DNA from: Amaurobius ferox
Taxonomy: Eukaryota > Arthropoda > Arachnida > Araneae > Amaurobiidae
Length of the DNA stretch: 64,000 bases
Assembly (NCBI GenBank): GCA_951213105.1
Contig: OX578152.1
Span: 99,715,068-99,779,067 of the forward strand
Direction: 5' to 3'
Made by a program: the position numbers and the translations under genes. Shown piece by piece: positions 1-12,175 of this stretch. Each line of letters begins with the position of its first letter. Position 1 is the first letter of the stretch. The notes under the pieces were generated by a model. It did no database searches. It worked only from the letters and a program-made list of their open reading frames with translations, and was not told where the DNA came from.

Positions 1-1090
1 CATTTCATATGCTTCTGTAGCAGAGTTCTGCAAACGAATGCAAATTTCAAGACTGCATATTGCTCATCATGAACAGATTCCATTTTCTGTAGGCGAAAAA
101 TAATGCATCATGTATTTGTGTTCTAATCCAATCAAATGCATTGCCAGATTTACTTACATCCCCCCTCCCCCCTAAGCAGACGATATCCGAGCTATTTAGA
201 AAGTTTTATTTCACTGCCTTATATCATCTGCATTTTAAAAAATAAATTCATTCTCTATCTTTTTTGACTAGCCCTCATAAATTATAACATTATATTCTCA
301 CTAATCATTTCCACTTTTACACAACATAATAATGTATTTTCTTTTTGAACACAACCATTTACAAATTTTTTTTTGATAATGTAGAAAATAATAGTAATAA
401 AATTTAATTAAAATACTTGCCCACATTTGTATTTTAAGACGTGTGTATGAATATTTTTTGAATTTTGATGAAAAATTTATTTACTACATTTTAATGTATT
501 TTGAAATAAAAGTATGTTTTAAGAAAAGTGTTTGAATATATTTTTAACTTTTTATTATCTAGAAAAAAAAAATAGATAAGGTCTTAAGAATGGCGTTAAA
601 ATATAATATTAACAGCATATAAAAATGGTTACCTAAAGTTGTTTTCTGCTTCTTAAATACAAATAGAATTCATACAGTTCAGTCTGATGACAGTTTTGAG
701 ATAAAAATGAAAGGGTGAGGTTAAAGTAGCAGAGAAATGTGTAAAAATTCATGCATACTCCTCCAGGTATCAGATTTATAGTTTGTTTTTGCTAGGGTCT
801 AGACATTAAATAAGAAGAGACTGATTGTGAAAGTTCTTCTGAACATAAAAAATTCAACTGTTTTCTGCTTTCCATTGGCCATTTGTGAACATATTGCATG
901 CAGAACACTTAGAGCAAATAAGGTTGTTATTGTAGCGAAACATAATTTTATGTTATCTTTTCCTTTCTCTGGAAGTGGAAATTGCAAATCGCTTTTAAAC
1001 ATTTTGATGTGTTTAATTTAGTGATGGTAGATAGTTATATTTCTTACAATGTCATAAATTATATGTTTTGATATATATAAACATTACAGC
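1..1090. other. AT-rich region upstream of the CEBPZOS-like gene
   Basis: I see no gene here. Short open frames of about 65 codons occur on both strands around 800-1020 with no recognisable motif. The bases just before 1091 end in a CAG that could be a splice acceptor, so a 5' untranslated exon may lie in this stretch, but I cannot place it. Confidence 0.4.
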
Positions 1091-1223
1091 ATGAAACTGA
1101 AGCTAAAGCAAAATAAATTATTATTGAAGACCGCAAAGTGGACTTTAATTGGTGGATTTGTTGCTGATGCTGCCCTACTTTGTGCAGGATATTATAGCTA
1201 CCATCAATTGAAAAATTCTACAG
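1091..1223 (+). CDS. CEBPZOS-like exon 1 (start and membrane segment)
   Basis: Forty-four codons plus one base, ending ACAG before a GTTTGT donor. It contains the start codon and the whole membrane segment (core LIGGFVADAALLCAGYY). A possible acceptor (CATTACAG) lies one base before the ATG, which suggests an upstream untranslated exon. Confidence 0.6.
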
Positions 1224-3897
1224 GTTTGTAATTTTTGTAAGCCTATGAGTACATTTTCCTAATCTTTGATATTATTCTCAATTTCAGATTATTTGGAATT
1301 TGTTCATGATAGTATACATTTTGTAAATAAATGTTATTTTGTGATAATTTGGGTATTACTAAATTTTTAGATCTTTCTATTGAATTTAATATGTGTTCAA
1401 GATAACTTGGGAAGAAATAAATATGTGTAAGCATAATTTAATATCTTGGAGTTGCCTGAGACAATTTTTTATAGTTAGTTAGTAGTTTTTAAAGTTGCCA
1501 TAGATTGAATAATACAGCTGTGACTTAAAATCTATATATAGCTTGTAGCTTTTTTAATTTTATTTGTGCAATTTTTACAGTATTTTCTTTTTGTAATCTA
1601 TATCTCTTTTTCAGAATTCAGACATAAAGTATATAACTATGATTCAAGATTTATTGATAGTAGGTGATTTTTGCATTTATGTATCATTATTTTTCATTTA
1701 TCTGAAGTATTCTTATTTTTATGAATGCATGTTGCTTCTTAATTGTTGGTTTTTATAACCTTTTATTTAAACTTAATACCTGGTGTTTGTTTTTTTATCA
1801 GTGAAATTCAGATCTTTGAGTTTGAGGCCCTAACTGATCAAGAGCTTTATTGGGCTAAACTGTTTTGGACCTGCCATAGGAATGTACTCATTTTTTGGGA
1901 ATAAAAAAATTAGAATGTTACTGGGATATACCGGAATGAATATCTTGCCAGAGCAGTTTCTTGTCTTTTGATATTTCAACTCTTTGAAATTTTTAACCTT
2001 ATTTTAACCTTTAATCCTGTCCTGGCAAGTTTAAAATGACACTTAAAGTGTTAAAATGGCAAATAAAAATCTTTAGAATTTTAACTAAAATCTTAAAAAT
2101 ATTTTAGCATTTTCAAATTTTCTTTAGGCAAAGTGCAAACCTTGAATTTTTTAAATATCAATGTGAAATAAATATCAGATATCCCCATAAAGAAGAAATT
2201 TATGTTTACTATTACTAATTACTTTCACTATTACTAATTAACAAATTTTCTATTTTAATGTTGTTTGAAATACAGCTAGTAATACTTAGATATAATTTGT
2301 ACTGAAATCTCAACTGTAAAACCGTACCAAGCAAGTAAAATAATTTCGATTATGAATAACAGGTGCTGGTTGTCAGATAATAAATGAAATTATGAACAAA
2401 CTTTATGCTTCAAAACCTAAATTAAAGGAAAAAAAAAAAACCAATGGCAAGATTCCCATCAGAAAATCTATTGGGTGCTGATTATTTCTAATATTAATTA
2501 TGATTTGCTGGCTTCTCAACTTAAAGCACATCCAGTCTTCATCTCTTTTCTCGTGATCACTTTTAACCAATGATTAGATTTACAAACTGAAAATAGTATG
2601 GATGAATATCTAACATCATTTTTTATTTTATGCACAATTTAAATTCTTTTTATTCAAAATGTATTGCAATGCTATTTAGAATCATAGAACTTAATGTTGA
2701 GTTTATGAGCTTCAGCATTTTAGTTAAAAATCCAGAAAATGTTTTAGCAAAGTAAAATTTCTTTTAGCAAATGCTAAAAAAATTGTCACAGTTGTTTAAA
2801 CCCTGCTGGCAAAGCTGTCATCTATTCCGATTTTCCCGGAGTCACTCTGATTTTTTACACGTGCTTGGAAATCTGATTTTCCCATGAAAATGCCAGTTTT
2901 TCCAATCCAAAAAGATGATTTTTACAAAAGTAATATTTCCCCTCAGATATTTGTTTTTCCAATTCATAATAATTTAATTTTACACAAAATCCTTTAATCT
3001 TTATACTGTTTCTTCATAAACACATAGCTTGCAGTCAAAGAACAAACATCAAGGGGGGGGGGGTCTCTCTTTTCAGAGGTTCAAGTAGGCTGGAATGTGA
3101 AACATGGCTAAAGAGAAATTCACATGACAATATTTGCATTATACAACAAAGGCACACATCGATGGGTGTGGCAGGCCCCGCCCAAGGGGTGTGTGGGGTC
3201 CCAGGCGAACCAGAAGAGCGGGCCTCTTTTCTGTCATGATGTCTTATGTAAAATATATATATATATATATATATATATGTTCAAATTACAATGTTTTTGA
3301 CTGATTTGGGGGGAGGGGGGGGCCCATGCTTTTCTCCCATGGATCCGCCCATGTCTGTATGTGTGTGTGCCATTCCGTCTTAGTACTTTACATCTTACAG
3401 CATAGCCAGGCCTGGCACAGCAACATACTGCTAAAAGTTAATAAACCAAGACACTTCGTTCTTTTTTTTGCTGATTTAGCAGTGTTTATACCAAACACAT
3501 GTAAAGTAAGATTTGAAATACACATTATTACAGAAAATCCTTGATCGGAAACTTCAAAACTCAAATGTAAAACAACGCGATTTTAAATAGAAAATATACA
3601 TGTTAAGAACAAACGAACGAAACTTAAGAACGAAAAATAACGGGAGCATTAATAACGGGAATAAAGGAAATAATAAAGGAAATTGACGAGAATATTAATA
3701 ATATAAATTAATGGGATTGTTAATAAAAGATAATAACAATAATATTGAACGGACAATAGCAGAAATATTAATAACGATGAATAAAGGGAATATTAATTGC
3801 AAGAAATAAAGGGAATATTATTTATAATAGAAAACAACGTGAATATTAATAGCGGGAAAGTCTATGCTTTTCCCGGGCAACGCCGTGTAGTTCAGCT

Positions 3898-3970
<73 letters not shown>

Positions 3971-3981
3971 ATCTCTCTCTC

Positions 3982-4034
<53 letters not shown>

Positions 4035-5101
4035 CTATCTATCTCTCTCTCTCTCTCTTTCTCTCTCTCTATATATATATATACTACATAAGAAATAGAA
4101 AATTGAAGAATGACAATGTATCAAAATTTTGCCGGGGGGGATTGTGACCCCCACTTCCCGGTTGTTTAGCCAGCTTCATGTCATGACGACACTCCCGGAA
4201 GCGGATACAATATCGCAAACCTAGCACATATACTAAAACTAAAAATGTATAAAAATTGAAAGACCAATACTGACTTTACGCATAAACATAAACAATGAGA
4301 TTTACTATATCCAAACGGAAACTCATACATTTTAAAAATCAAATATCTAACCCTAATATCAAGATAAACAAGCCCCGCATACACTTCACCACTCCAACCT
4401 CCAAAAAGAAATAGACTCTTACTATGTGCAAATTGAACTCCATCAGACTGTTAAACAATGACATCCGCAATGCTGCGCATCTTCAGATCAGACTGAAAGT
4501 GTACTCCTATTTAAATATAAGTTGTAACTTTCAGTTACGGTTATGCTGAAAAATTTACATAAAATGTCACTAAGAAAACGTAGAGGGTAACCCTTTGCAA
4601 TTGCTTTATTTAGATAGCCCAGATCACTTGCAAACCGATTTTCTGCACAGCTATTTAAACGTTTGCTTCTTGTTAAAAAATTTATAATAATGTTTCTGAA
4701 AACATTACGATGCAGACATGAAATATTTGTGTTTATGTATTTGATTTTTAAAATGTATTTTGAGTTTCCGTTTGGATGTAGTAAATCTCGTTGTTTATGT
4801 TTATGTGTAAAGTCAGTATTGGTCTTTCAACTTTTATACATTTTTAGTTTTAGTATATGTGCTAGGTTTGCGACATTGTATCCGCTTCCGGGAGTGTCGT
4901 CATAACATGAAGCTGGCTAAACCGGGAAGTGGGGGTCACAATCCCCCCCGGCGAAATTTTGATACATTGTCATTCTTCAATTTTCTATTTCTTATGTAGT
5001 ATATAAATGTACTTGTTTGAGCAGCTTAGCGCCTTTGGGTATATTTTCAGTAGAATGTTTTAGATGAGGTTAATAGTTATATATATATATATATATATAA
5101 C

Positions 5102-5145
<44 letters not shown>

Positions 5146-8100
5146 GTTGAAATAGAATTTAATCCAAAACTGATTTGATGCAGTAATTTTTTACAACTAT
5201 TAATTATAACTAAAATTAATTCTTGATGTAAATAGTTTATATTATGTGCAATTAAATATTCTTATATATATTCTTATAACAGAAGCAAAATAAATAAATG
5301 AACGAATGAACATACTGCAGAACACTCCGGTCCGGATCTTGTCTAGCTAAACCCGTCTGGATGACGCCGAGCAATGAATGAAAATACACCGTTTGAAAAA
5401 TCCCTACATTTGTCATTGAAAACTGATATCTGTCCCTACTTAAACTTTGGAGAAAAATGTTTGAATATTTGTTTGAATATGCGTAGGTAATTGGTACATC
5501 ACATGTCCCTATGGTTGGTAACATTGCCAATAATTGGGGAACTATTAGGGTTCACGGTTTTCCTATCAGTTGAGGTCGCTTTCATTTTTTAAAACATTGA
5601 AAATTATTACGCAGTTAACAACTGTTAACAAAAACAAGCCCTCACCCAGGCGTTCGGCTTCTACAAGCGCGGGGCCCCAGGCGACCGCCTACATTCGCCC
5701 CCTCCTAAGAGCCGGGCCTGGGTGTGGCGTAGTTTCATCCTTCACTGTTTCCCAGACATAATGCTATAGTGTTGCCAAACATGCAATTTCAAGATAAGTT
5801 TTTTTGCTTCCAAATTGGAAAATGCATTTTATCATGGCATTCTGTGTAGCTTCATCTATTGGCAGTTGTATAAGCAGTTGCAATTCAAATTGACAGTTGT
5901 ATAAGTAGTTGTAATTCAAATTGGCAGTGGATGTTTTTCACAAGAATACAATACTTTTGTGCATTTGATTGGCCACACTTGTGCAGGTCACAGTTCACTT
6001 TATTTTGTAACTTGTTCTCCATGCTTGTGTCGTTTGTCTTTTGCTTTGATTATCACACATGATTTGTTCAGTGTGCTAAGCATCCGGTGTTATTCCTGCA
6101 ACATTTATTGTTTGAATTAATATTCCTTTTAAGAAAAAATATCCAGTCATCATCATGTTAAAACATCGGACTTATGTTTAAGAATATATTGAATGATACT
6201 TGCAAGATTTTGACTTTATCAAGAAATCGTGAAATGGAAAATCGTATGCTTTTTGTTTTGTATCTAATGTTGATATCAGTATAAATCATGGTCGTAAATC
6301 AAATATTACTGCTCATGCAAAGATTCTCAAGCAAATTGTAAATTATGATAAATTTAATAAAACACAAAACTTGATAAGTTCTTTTTCGATACTAGTGATG
6401 ATTTTCAAGTGATTTGAGCTGAAGCATTGTTTGCAAACTTTTTACTGGAACACATTTGAAACAGGTGTCCTTCAATAATAAGCATTGTTGGAAACAACCT
6501 CATAGCCAAAGAGTTTGTTTCCCAATATTGATGATAAATAATAAGCTTTACTACATGTTACGCTATCTGTTTTTAAGTATTTAAAATCATTTTATTTAAC
6601 TGTGAACGATATTTCATATCAAAGCATTAAATGGCAACAATGGTTTATTTCAAGACATAGCACACAAAAGTTTCAAAAATAATTTTCTCCATTGACTTAA
6701 TTTTTCAGCTTTTGACTTTAATTATCTCAGTCTACAGATTTTAATATTTTCAAATTTTAATATTTGAACTTCATCATGACTTATAACTTGGTAAATTTTA
6801 TAAATTTTCCAAATTTCATGCAAATCTGTTAAATAGTTGCTGAAAAACAGTGTCAACAACTGAAACGTATTTGAGTCGATGGCTCTACTTGCATGTTGTT
6901 GCTCTCTTCAAATTTGCTTTAATGTGCTAATAAAATATATGCAATTTTTATATTTTAAAACTTTCACTCATATTAATAACTATACACATATTGGAAATGA
7001 CAGTAAATAAATATATTCATAAAAATAAACAGTAAATAATTAGTTTAATTAACTATGACTTAAAAAGGCTGCATTTGAAGAAGGATTTGGATTTTTCAAC
7101 AGGGTACCCTAGACCTGAATGTATAGTTCCGTTCTTGCTGGCACTTATCATTTTCAGATTTTACAATTTTTTCTGAAAGGAGGTTTTTGTTTCTTGTACT
7201 TGGTTGGAGTTTTTATCATGATGTGTTTTTGTGAGATAAAAAAATGTTTCTGGAACATTGCCTTTGACCCATTAGCGGTCAGTTCTAATTAATATTAATT
7301 AGATAAATAGAAATATTTTCATATTTGAATTACATTTGCCATCTCTATATAAATATATTGTTTCTTTTCACAAATGTATTTGTTATTTATCACAATTTAT
7401 TGTTAGAAATCTTATGTTGGCCATATTTACATGAAAAAATGTATAGCAAAATAAATACCTCTTGTTTTCCACCAGATTGTAAAAGTTTGTAAGGAAAACC
7501 TGATTATTATAACTTTATTATTAATAATCTTTTCTCTCTCCCATTTATTAAATCAAGTATTTATTGACTATTATGTATAATTCCATAAGATTTGCTAGAA
7601 TTTCATTTGAATTTACATGGGTTATGCAACAAACAAGAATTGTTGGTTAACATGGTGTTTACACTAGGTGCATCATTTCTGTTCAGTTTTGAATTCTTTT
7701 AATTATTATTGCCACTGTAGCGTTTACAAATATGTGGCCTTTTGACCAGAAATTAGTACTTGTCTTTGGACTCACTGTATAAAAGTATTATCATTATTTT
7801 GTTAATTTAGATCACATAATATAAAATGCTACATGTTTATTTTATATAATTATTATGAATTATATGAAAATTAAACAGATTATTTCCCAAACCCTTCATT
7901 ATCATGAATTATGTAAAATTTTTGCAGTGTATTACCGAGCTAATGAAAAATATGGAGATGGAAAAGCAAGACAATTTGATTATCAAAAGTGGGGTATAGA
8001 GAAAGTTGAGAGCTTTAGCTTTGTACACTTATTTGGTATGTTGAAACTCATTTCATTCAAAATCACATATAAATATTTAGTTTATTTATGTACTTTATTA

Positions 8101-11100
8101 GTTTTGCTTCTTAAATACATTGCTCCTGTTATATACCGGGTGATTAAAAAAAGATAGGCTAAACTTTACGAGGTGGTAGTATACATTAAACCAAGCATTT
8201 TTTGTCATAGTTTACCATGTCAGAAATGAAACGTAAAGGCATTACAGGGTGCTTACCCATTGGGAAGTGGCTGCTCAGCAAATTTAAAAGCATCATTCTG
8301 GTTGTTATTTTCTTGTTGAAGAAGAATACCACATGTGTAAGTTTCATCTGAGGAAGAAGAAGAACCCTTATGCAAATTTTTGTAATTGGGCGAGAGGTAA
8401 GGAACTATTTGGACATCACATTTCCGGGCCGATGGGTTGGGTGAGGTGGGTCCAAAGCTTGGTACCCACGATCCCCCGATATGTCGTGTCTTGACTTCTT
8501 TTTGTGGGGATATCTAAGAGTCTCATCTATGACACTCCCCTTGAATCTGAAGAAGAACTCGTCATCAGAATTTTGCCTGCTGCTGTTGAAGTGCTTGACA
8601 TGCCTGGTCTGTTCAAGAGAGTTCACTAATCCCTCCATCGCCGCTGTGAGACATGTATTCAGGTTGGCTGTCACTCTTTTGAGCCATTACTGTAATTATT
8701 ATTTATTAAATATCATTTTATAACATTCAAGTCTTTGTAGTGTTTTCGCCTCACCTCATCGGTTTCACCATTAAGCGCCCACTGACACCTTTACGTTTCA
8801 TTTCCGACTTGGTAAACTATGATGAAAAATGTTTGGTTTGGTGTGTACTATCACCTCGTAAAGTTTGGCCCATTTTTTTAATCATCCTGTATAATAAAGT
8901 GACTTGATAATATAAAAAACTTCGTAAATACAGGACAGACAAATATAAACTGATTTCAAAGAAACAAAGCAGTCTTTTTCTTCAGGACCAACAAGAAGCG
9001 TGATCTCAATTAAGATTCTATTACTTGGGGTAATTTTTATTGTCGAAAATTCTGCAATCCCACCCATCAATCCGGTTTTAGAATCCTCTTGAATAGCTGA
9101 TCGTAGGGTTGCTTGCCACTTATTTGTATTTAGTACATTTCCATATAAATGCTAGAATCTGACTAATTTCCATCTGCAAAGCATTTCGAAGTGTTTTATA
9201 GTATAATTGTGATCTTTAATGTATCATATATTCATGTAATTAGATACATGTTTGTGGAATGTCATGCCATATCCACTGTTCATCGTAGAGTTGCATTCAC
9301 AGCCACCATTTTTGAAGACGGAGTAGTGTGATGTCAAATTTTATTGTCTTCTTATTGGATCTCGCTAAAGAATTGACTGATTTTTCTTGCTGTGTACAAA
9401 AAAATTGCGGCAATTCGGTGTCAAGTTTCCTTCTCATTGAAATGCATGGTGTTGCTGAAAGATTGTTGGAAGGAATTGCTCCGCGTAATAGCACCATTAT
9501 TCAAGTAAGATTGGCAACAAGGGAGTTTGAATGAGAAACTTTTAAGAAAGTCTAATTCCAAAATTTAATTAGGATAAAAATGATTTTGGTTCCCCAAAAA
9601 TTATAAGCAAATAATTTTAAAAATTAAATATCTTTTGCCTTTCATATGAATTGTAGAAAAAGCTATTTATTTTTATGATGAGCCCCAGAATATTTATTTT
9701 TATGAGCCCCAGAATTTTTTGGGTTCTGCGGCTTTTGAAATGAGTCTCTTTTCAAATATTAGGGTAGTTTACATGCTATAGCATATAAATATTTGTCCTG
9801 GATACTTTTTTAATACTTTGAATATTTTCAAATAAATACAAATACTTTGATTTTTAAATATTTCTTCACTTTGATTCATGAATGGTAACAATTATGTCAT
9901 TTAAATACTCTCTGCACATGTCTTAGATGTTGGATCAAGCAATTAAGTTATAGAAGTCCCTGTGCTGGGAAAATCCCAGCTTTTACCTCCTACGGAAATG
10001 AAGTGGGGATAAAAAAATAAATTTTTGGAAGTAGAGAAAATTTAGAATAGCAGGATGTTCTTCATCGATACATTAGAAAATTTCTGATGCAGCGCCTATA
10101 GAGTCTTGCCATAAAATTAAAATAAATATTGTGGAGAGAAGAGGGGATAGAATTATGGGTTTTTTGTTTAGTGATCAGTAGGGGTAGTTGAGTCTTGTCA
10201 CGATATCCGAATACTAAGAATAAGGTTCAACTCTAGTTAAGAAAAATATATATAACACTTCTGGATAGGGTAATACATAGATGCTATAGGTTTTGAGAGG
10301 TGTGCCCGTGATTGGCACGTAAGTACTGGTCCTCAAGTCTCCTACATAGTGCCCTTGGCTGCTTGGAGTACTTAAGGACCATCAGGCTATCGATTGTAGT
10401 GTTTGAGACTTTCCCAAGATCTCTCAATTTGTATGAAAGTTTTTGAATGATTTTTAAAAAGGGCCTAAAGTTGAGATCACTATGAACGGCCTCAAGTTTG
10501 ATATAAAAAAGAGCTTGAAGGATATAATGAAGAGTATGGCTCTGAATAATTTGAAGTTTTCGGATATGAGTTTCGGCAGAAGTGCCCCATATGTCATAAT
10601 GGTTTCCAATACCCTGTGATTGGTTGAAGAGGACTGTGCTGTGATTAGTTAGATCCAGGATCTGTAACCTTTCATTTCCAGTGAATGTTTGTGAAGAAAG
10701 AATTCTTTGACAGAGCACATAGTAAAATAACTTGTGCTGTATATAATATGATTTTTAATGCACTCTCGGCTCGGACAACAGGTTGCAGATCTCTTGAGTT
10801 AGGTAGGTTCCAATATTTTAATTTAAGGTCTAGTATATTGAATTGGATGGCTTTTTTTTTTCTTATAAATTTTATACAGGTTACTGAATTCGATTATATT
10901 TTTTTCATTGAATAAAATGATCTATCACAAAATGTTATCATTTAGTCTCTGGAAATTAAAAAAAAAATCTTCTAAAAAACTTGGAATTTCATTTCCAAGT
11001 TTGAGTATAAACCCTGCATGGATAAATTAAGGTTATTTTTATTAAATTCTCAACCTTGCTTCGCTTTATAAAGTACAGTTGTTTTCATTATTGTTAATTT

Positions 11101-11172
11101 GTACTTAGTTTTTTTTTAAACAGGATAAAAATTGTTCTCATATTGGCATTTGTTGTTTTTGCAGGTTTATAG
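1091..11172 (+). CDS. CEBPZOS-like small membrane protein (four coding exons)
   Basis: Coding exons at 1091-1223, 1615-1659, 7928-8035 and 11165-11172 join in compatible phases to give 97 residues. The N-terminus is basic (MKLKLKQNK), followed by one hydrophobic segment at about residues 16-36. After it comes a soluble tail with YYRANEKYGDG and QFDYQKW. This matches the layout of vertebrate CEBPZOS (about 80 residues): a basic start, one membrane segment, then a YY-K/R-x-x-E-K-x-G motif and a terminal x-D-x-K-x-W. That family is small and mitochondrial; its molecular role is poorly defined. Start choice: the first ATG, placed just before the hydrophobic segment. An AATAAA lies 80 bp after the stop. 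The long third intron holds a mariner-like element and a LINE fragment. The family call rests on remembered motif similarity. The last 8-base coding exon is the weakest part; a read-through form ending at 8157 is the alternative. Confidence 0.6.
1615..1659 (+). CDS. CEBPZOS-like exon 2 (45 bp)
   Basis: A short exon between a pyrimidine-rich acceptor (CTCTTTTTCAG) and a GTAGGT donor. It takes one base from exon 1 and gives one base to exon 3, encoding EFRHKVYNYDSRFID. Using the next GT, two bases later, would bring a stop into exon 3, which supports this donor. Confidence 0.55.
3253..3279. repeat. (AT)n microsatellite
   Basis: An uninterrupted AT dinucleotide run of about 25 bp. Confidence 0.85.
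3540..3899 (+). mobile_element. Helitron-type 3' end
   Basis: The stretch ends in a GC-rich hairpin-forming segment (CCCGGGCAACGCCGTG), then about ten bases, then CTAG at 3896-3899, followed by T. That is the canonical Helitron terminus: hairpin, CTRR end, insertion before T. The body is made of loose repeats of 'aataacgggaatattaat'. I cannot place the 5' end and see no replicase-helicase coding, so this is a non-autonomous or truncated copy. Confidence 0.45.
3900..4080. repeat. Compound AT/CT microsatellite
   Basis: Alternating runs of (AT)n, (CT)n and short ATCT units over about 180 bp. It sits between the Helitron-type end and the foldback element, and both elements may have inserted into it. 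Confidence 0.85.
4080..5004. mobile_element. Foldback/TIR element with about 266 bp inverted arms
   Basis: Arms at about 4080-4345 and 4738-5004 are inverted copies of each other with few differences. The outer ends read TACTACATAAGAAATAG, and both arms contain a segment ending in a tract of C's or G's (GCCGGGGGG). The central 390 bp is unique. There is no transposase; matching open frames on both strands only reflect the arms. Both outer sides are AT repeats, so a TA target duplication is possible but unprovable. It lies in intron 2 of the CEBPZOS-like gene. Confidence 0.7.
5078..5142. repeat. AT microsatellite with palindromic centre
   Basis: Two (AT)n runs flank a short ATAACTATTATAT core. 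The sequence can fold on itself. Confidence 0.8.
5143..7927. other. Intron 2 sequence of the CEBPZOS-like gene, no gene seen
   Basis: AT-rich sequence with one GC-rich patch at 5638-5730 (GCGCGGGGCCCCAGGCGACC and neighbours). That patch resembles the GC-rich flank at 3165-3215 and may be an old repeat. I find no supported exon or RNA gene. Confidence 0.4.
7928..8035 (+). CDS. CEBPZOS-like exon 3 (YY..EK.G motif)
   Basis: Acceptor TTTTTGCAG, donor GTATGT. It carries the family-like motif YYRANEKYGDG and the QKWGI segment, then VESFSFVHLF. If the donor is not used, the frame stays open through a hydrophobic stretch to a stop at 8155-8157. A mariner-like element starts at 8136, so that extension would end inside a transposon. 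Confidence 0.6.
8136..8889. mobile_element. Mariner-like DNA transposon remnant with long TIRs
   Basis: The ends are inverted copies over about 110 bp. The left begins CCGGGTGATTAAAAAAAGAT and the complement of the right begins CAGGATGATTAAAAAAATGG. Both sides carry TA, the Tc1/mariner target duplication. The interior (about 8480-8700) still encodes LDFFLWGYLR, matching the D-F-F-L-W-G region around the last catalytic Asp of mariner-type transposases. The rest of the transposase is deleted and frameshifted, so this is a dead copy. It lies in intron 3 of the CEBPZOS-like gene. Confidence 0.75.
9331..9504 (+). CDS. Weak candidate first exon of an unrecognised gene
   Basis: An ATG at 9331 opens 58 codons (starting MSNFIVFLLDLAKEL, ending APRNSTIIQ) that stop exactly at a CAA/GTAAGA donor-like site. 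The stretch is less AT-rich than its surroundings. I recognise no domain and found no partner exon. The opposite strand is also open over the same bases, so this may be a diverged repeat instead. Confidence 0.2.
9535..10283. other. AT-rich intron sequence, nothing recognised
   Basis: Low-complexity AT-rich sequence with a short duplicated phrase (tatttttatgagccccagaat near 9670 and 9700). No gene or complete element seen. Confidence 0.4.
10284..10718 (-). pseudogene. Jockey-like LINE reverse transcriptase C-terminal fragment
   Basis: A 144-codon open frame on the - strand contains YDIWGTSAETHIRKLQIIQS followed by a region with VHSDLNF. This matches the end of jockey/CR1-type reverse transcriptases, where Y-x-x-x-x-W-G-x-x-x-x-x-x-I-x-x-L-Q is followed by I-x-R-D-L. 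The catalytic core is absent, as is the rest of ORF2. It is a 5'-truncated, decayed non-LTR retrotransposon in intron 3 of the CEBPZOS-like gene, in antisense. Confidence 0.6.
11165..11172 (+). CDS. CEBPZOS-like exon 4 (8 coding bases and stop)
   Basis: The acceptor TTTTTGCAG at 11,156-11,164 is followed by GTTTATAG, which completes a Gly codon, adds Leu and stops. An AATAAA follows at 11,252. Acceptor, phase and polyadenylation signal agree, but so short a coding end cannot be proven from sequence alone. Confidence 0.4.
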
Positions 11173-11251
11173 GTGATTGACTATATGAAGAACTATGTAC
11201 ATAGTAGTTTTGTTTCATTATCTGTTGAGCACAAATTTTATTCTATTCAAG

Positions 11252-11257
11252 AATAAA
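11252..11257 (+). terminator. AATAAA polyadenylation signal for the CEBPZOS-like gene
   Basis: A canonical AATAAA lies 80 bp after the proposed stop codon. Assignment to this gene is by position. Confidence 0.45.
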
Positions 11258-11506
11258 GAAATTTAGTATTTATTTTAATTTTGTTCGTAATAATTTATGA
11301 TTAAAATATTTTTTTTCCAAAAGCTGAAATTTATCTTTTGTCATAAATTACTAGAACGAATTAGCTGGTATTACGCGTGTCCCAAATAAGCACTACTTAA
11401 ATAATGCATACAAGTAATACTATTCAATTTTGAAATCAAATCATTTTCTCTTATTGTTTTGATCCAAATTCCCATGCCTGTGTGTGTGTTCTGCAACCGG
11501 GCAAGA

Positions 11507-12175
11507 CAAAAAATAAACAAGAAAGATCAATCATGCATAAAGCATTAATTATGAAACATTTTACAACTTCAATGTAATTTTATTTAAACATCTCTAAATG
11601 CGATACGTTCCTCGGTAATATATTTAAAATTATCACAATACTACATTACTTTATTATATTTGAAAACTTAAAACTTCATCGAAAAAAATGAACTTCATTC
11701 AAATGACCTCATTGCCTGGTTTAAACATTTCTAAAATGCAATACATTCCTTGATTATATTTTTAAAATTATAATAATACTACAATAATTTATTATATTTG
11801 AAAACTTCATCGAAAACAAACGAACTTTATTCAAATGACGTCATCGAAATATAGATCGCTTGGCTCTCTCTATAAAAGCAGCATTTCATTCATAGACTTA
11901 TATCCATTCCTTTCATTCATCACAATACAATAATAATTTATTTTATTTAAAAACTTAAAACCATGGAGGTACAAGTAATTAAACTCTATGAACATTGAAA
12001 GAAATCGTCTTTTCTCTGTGTAAAATCAATGTTTCATTCATATCAGCTATATTGCAGACTCCATGAGCTAAATAATTTTTCGTTAAAGAAATGCAGCAAT
12101 TCTTATACAACTCATTCTACATAATGTGCATTGCGAAATAGAATTAAATTATATAAATATTTTTTTTTTATGTTA
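11507..12175 (+). mobile_element. Repeat family B, copy B1 (partial)
   Basis: It starts AACAAGAAAGATCAATCATG like the copies at 50.5, 59.4, 60.7 and 62.3 kb. It keeps the two internal 'cattcctcggtaat' blocks and the 'ccatggaggtacaag' block, and stops about halfway through the family consensus. No coding capacity. Confidence 0.7.
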
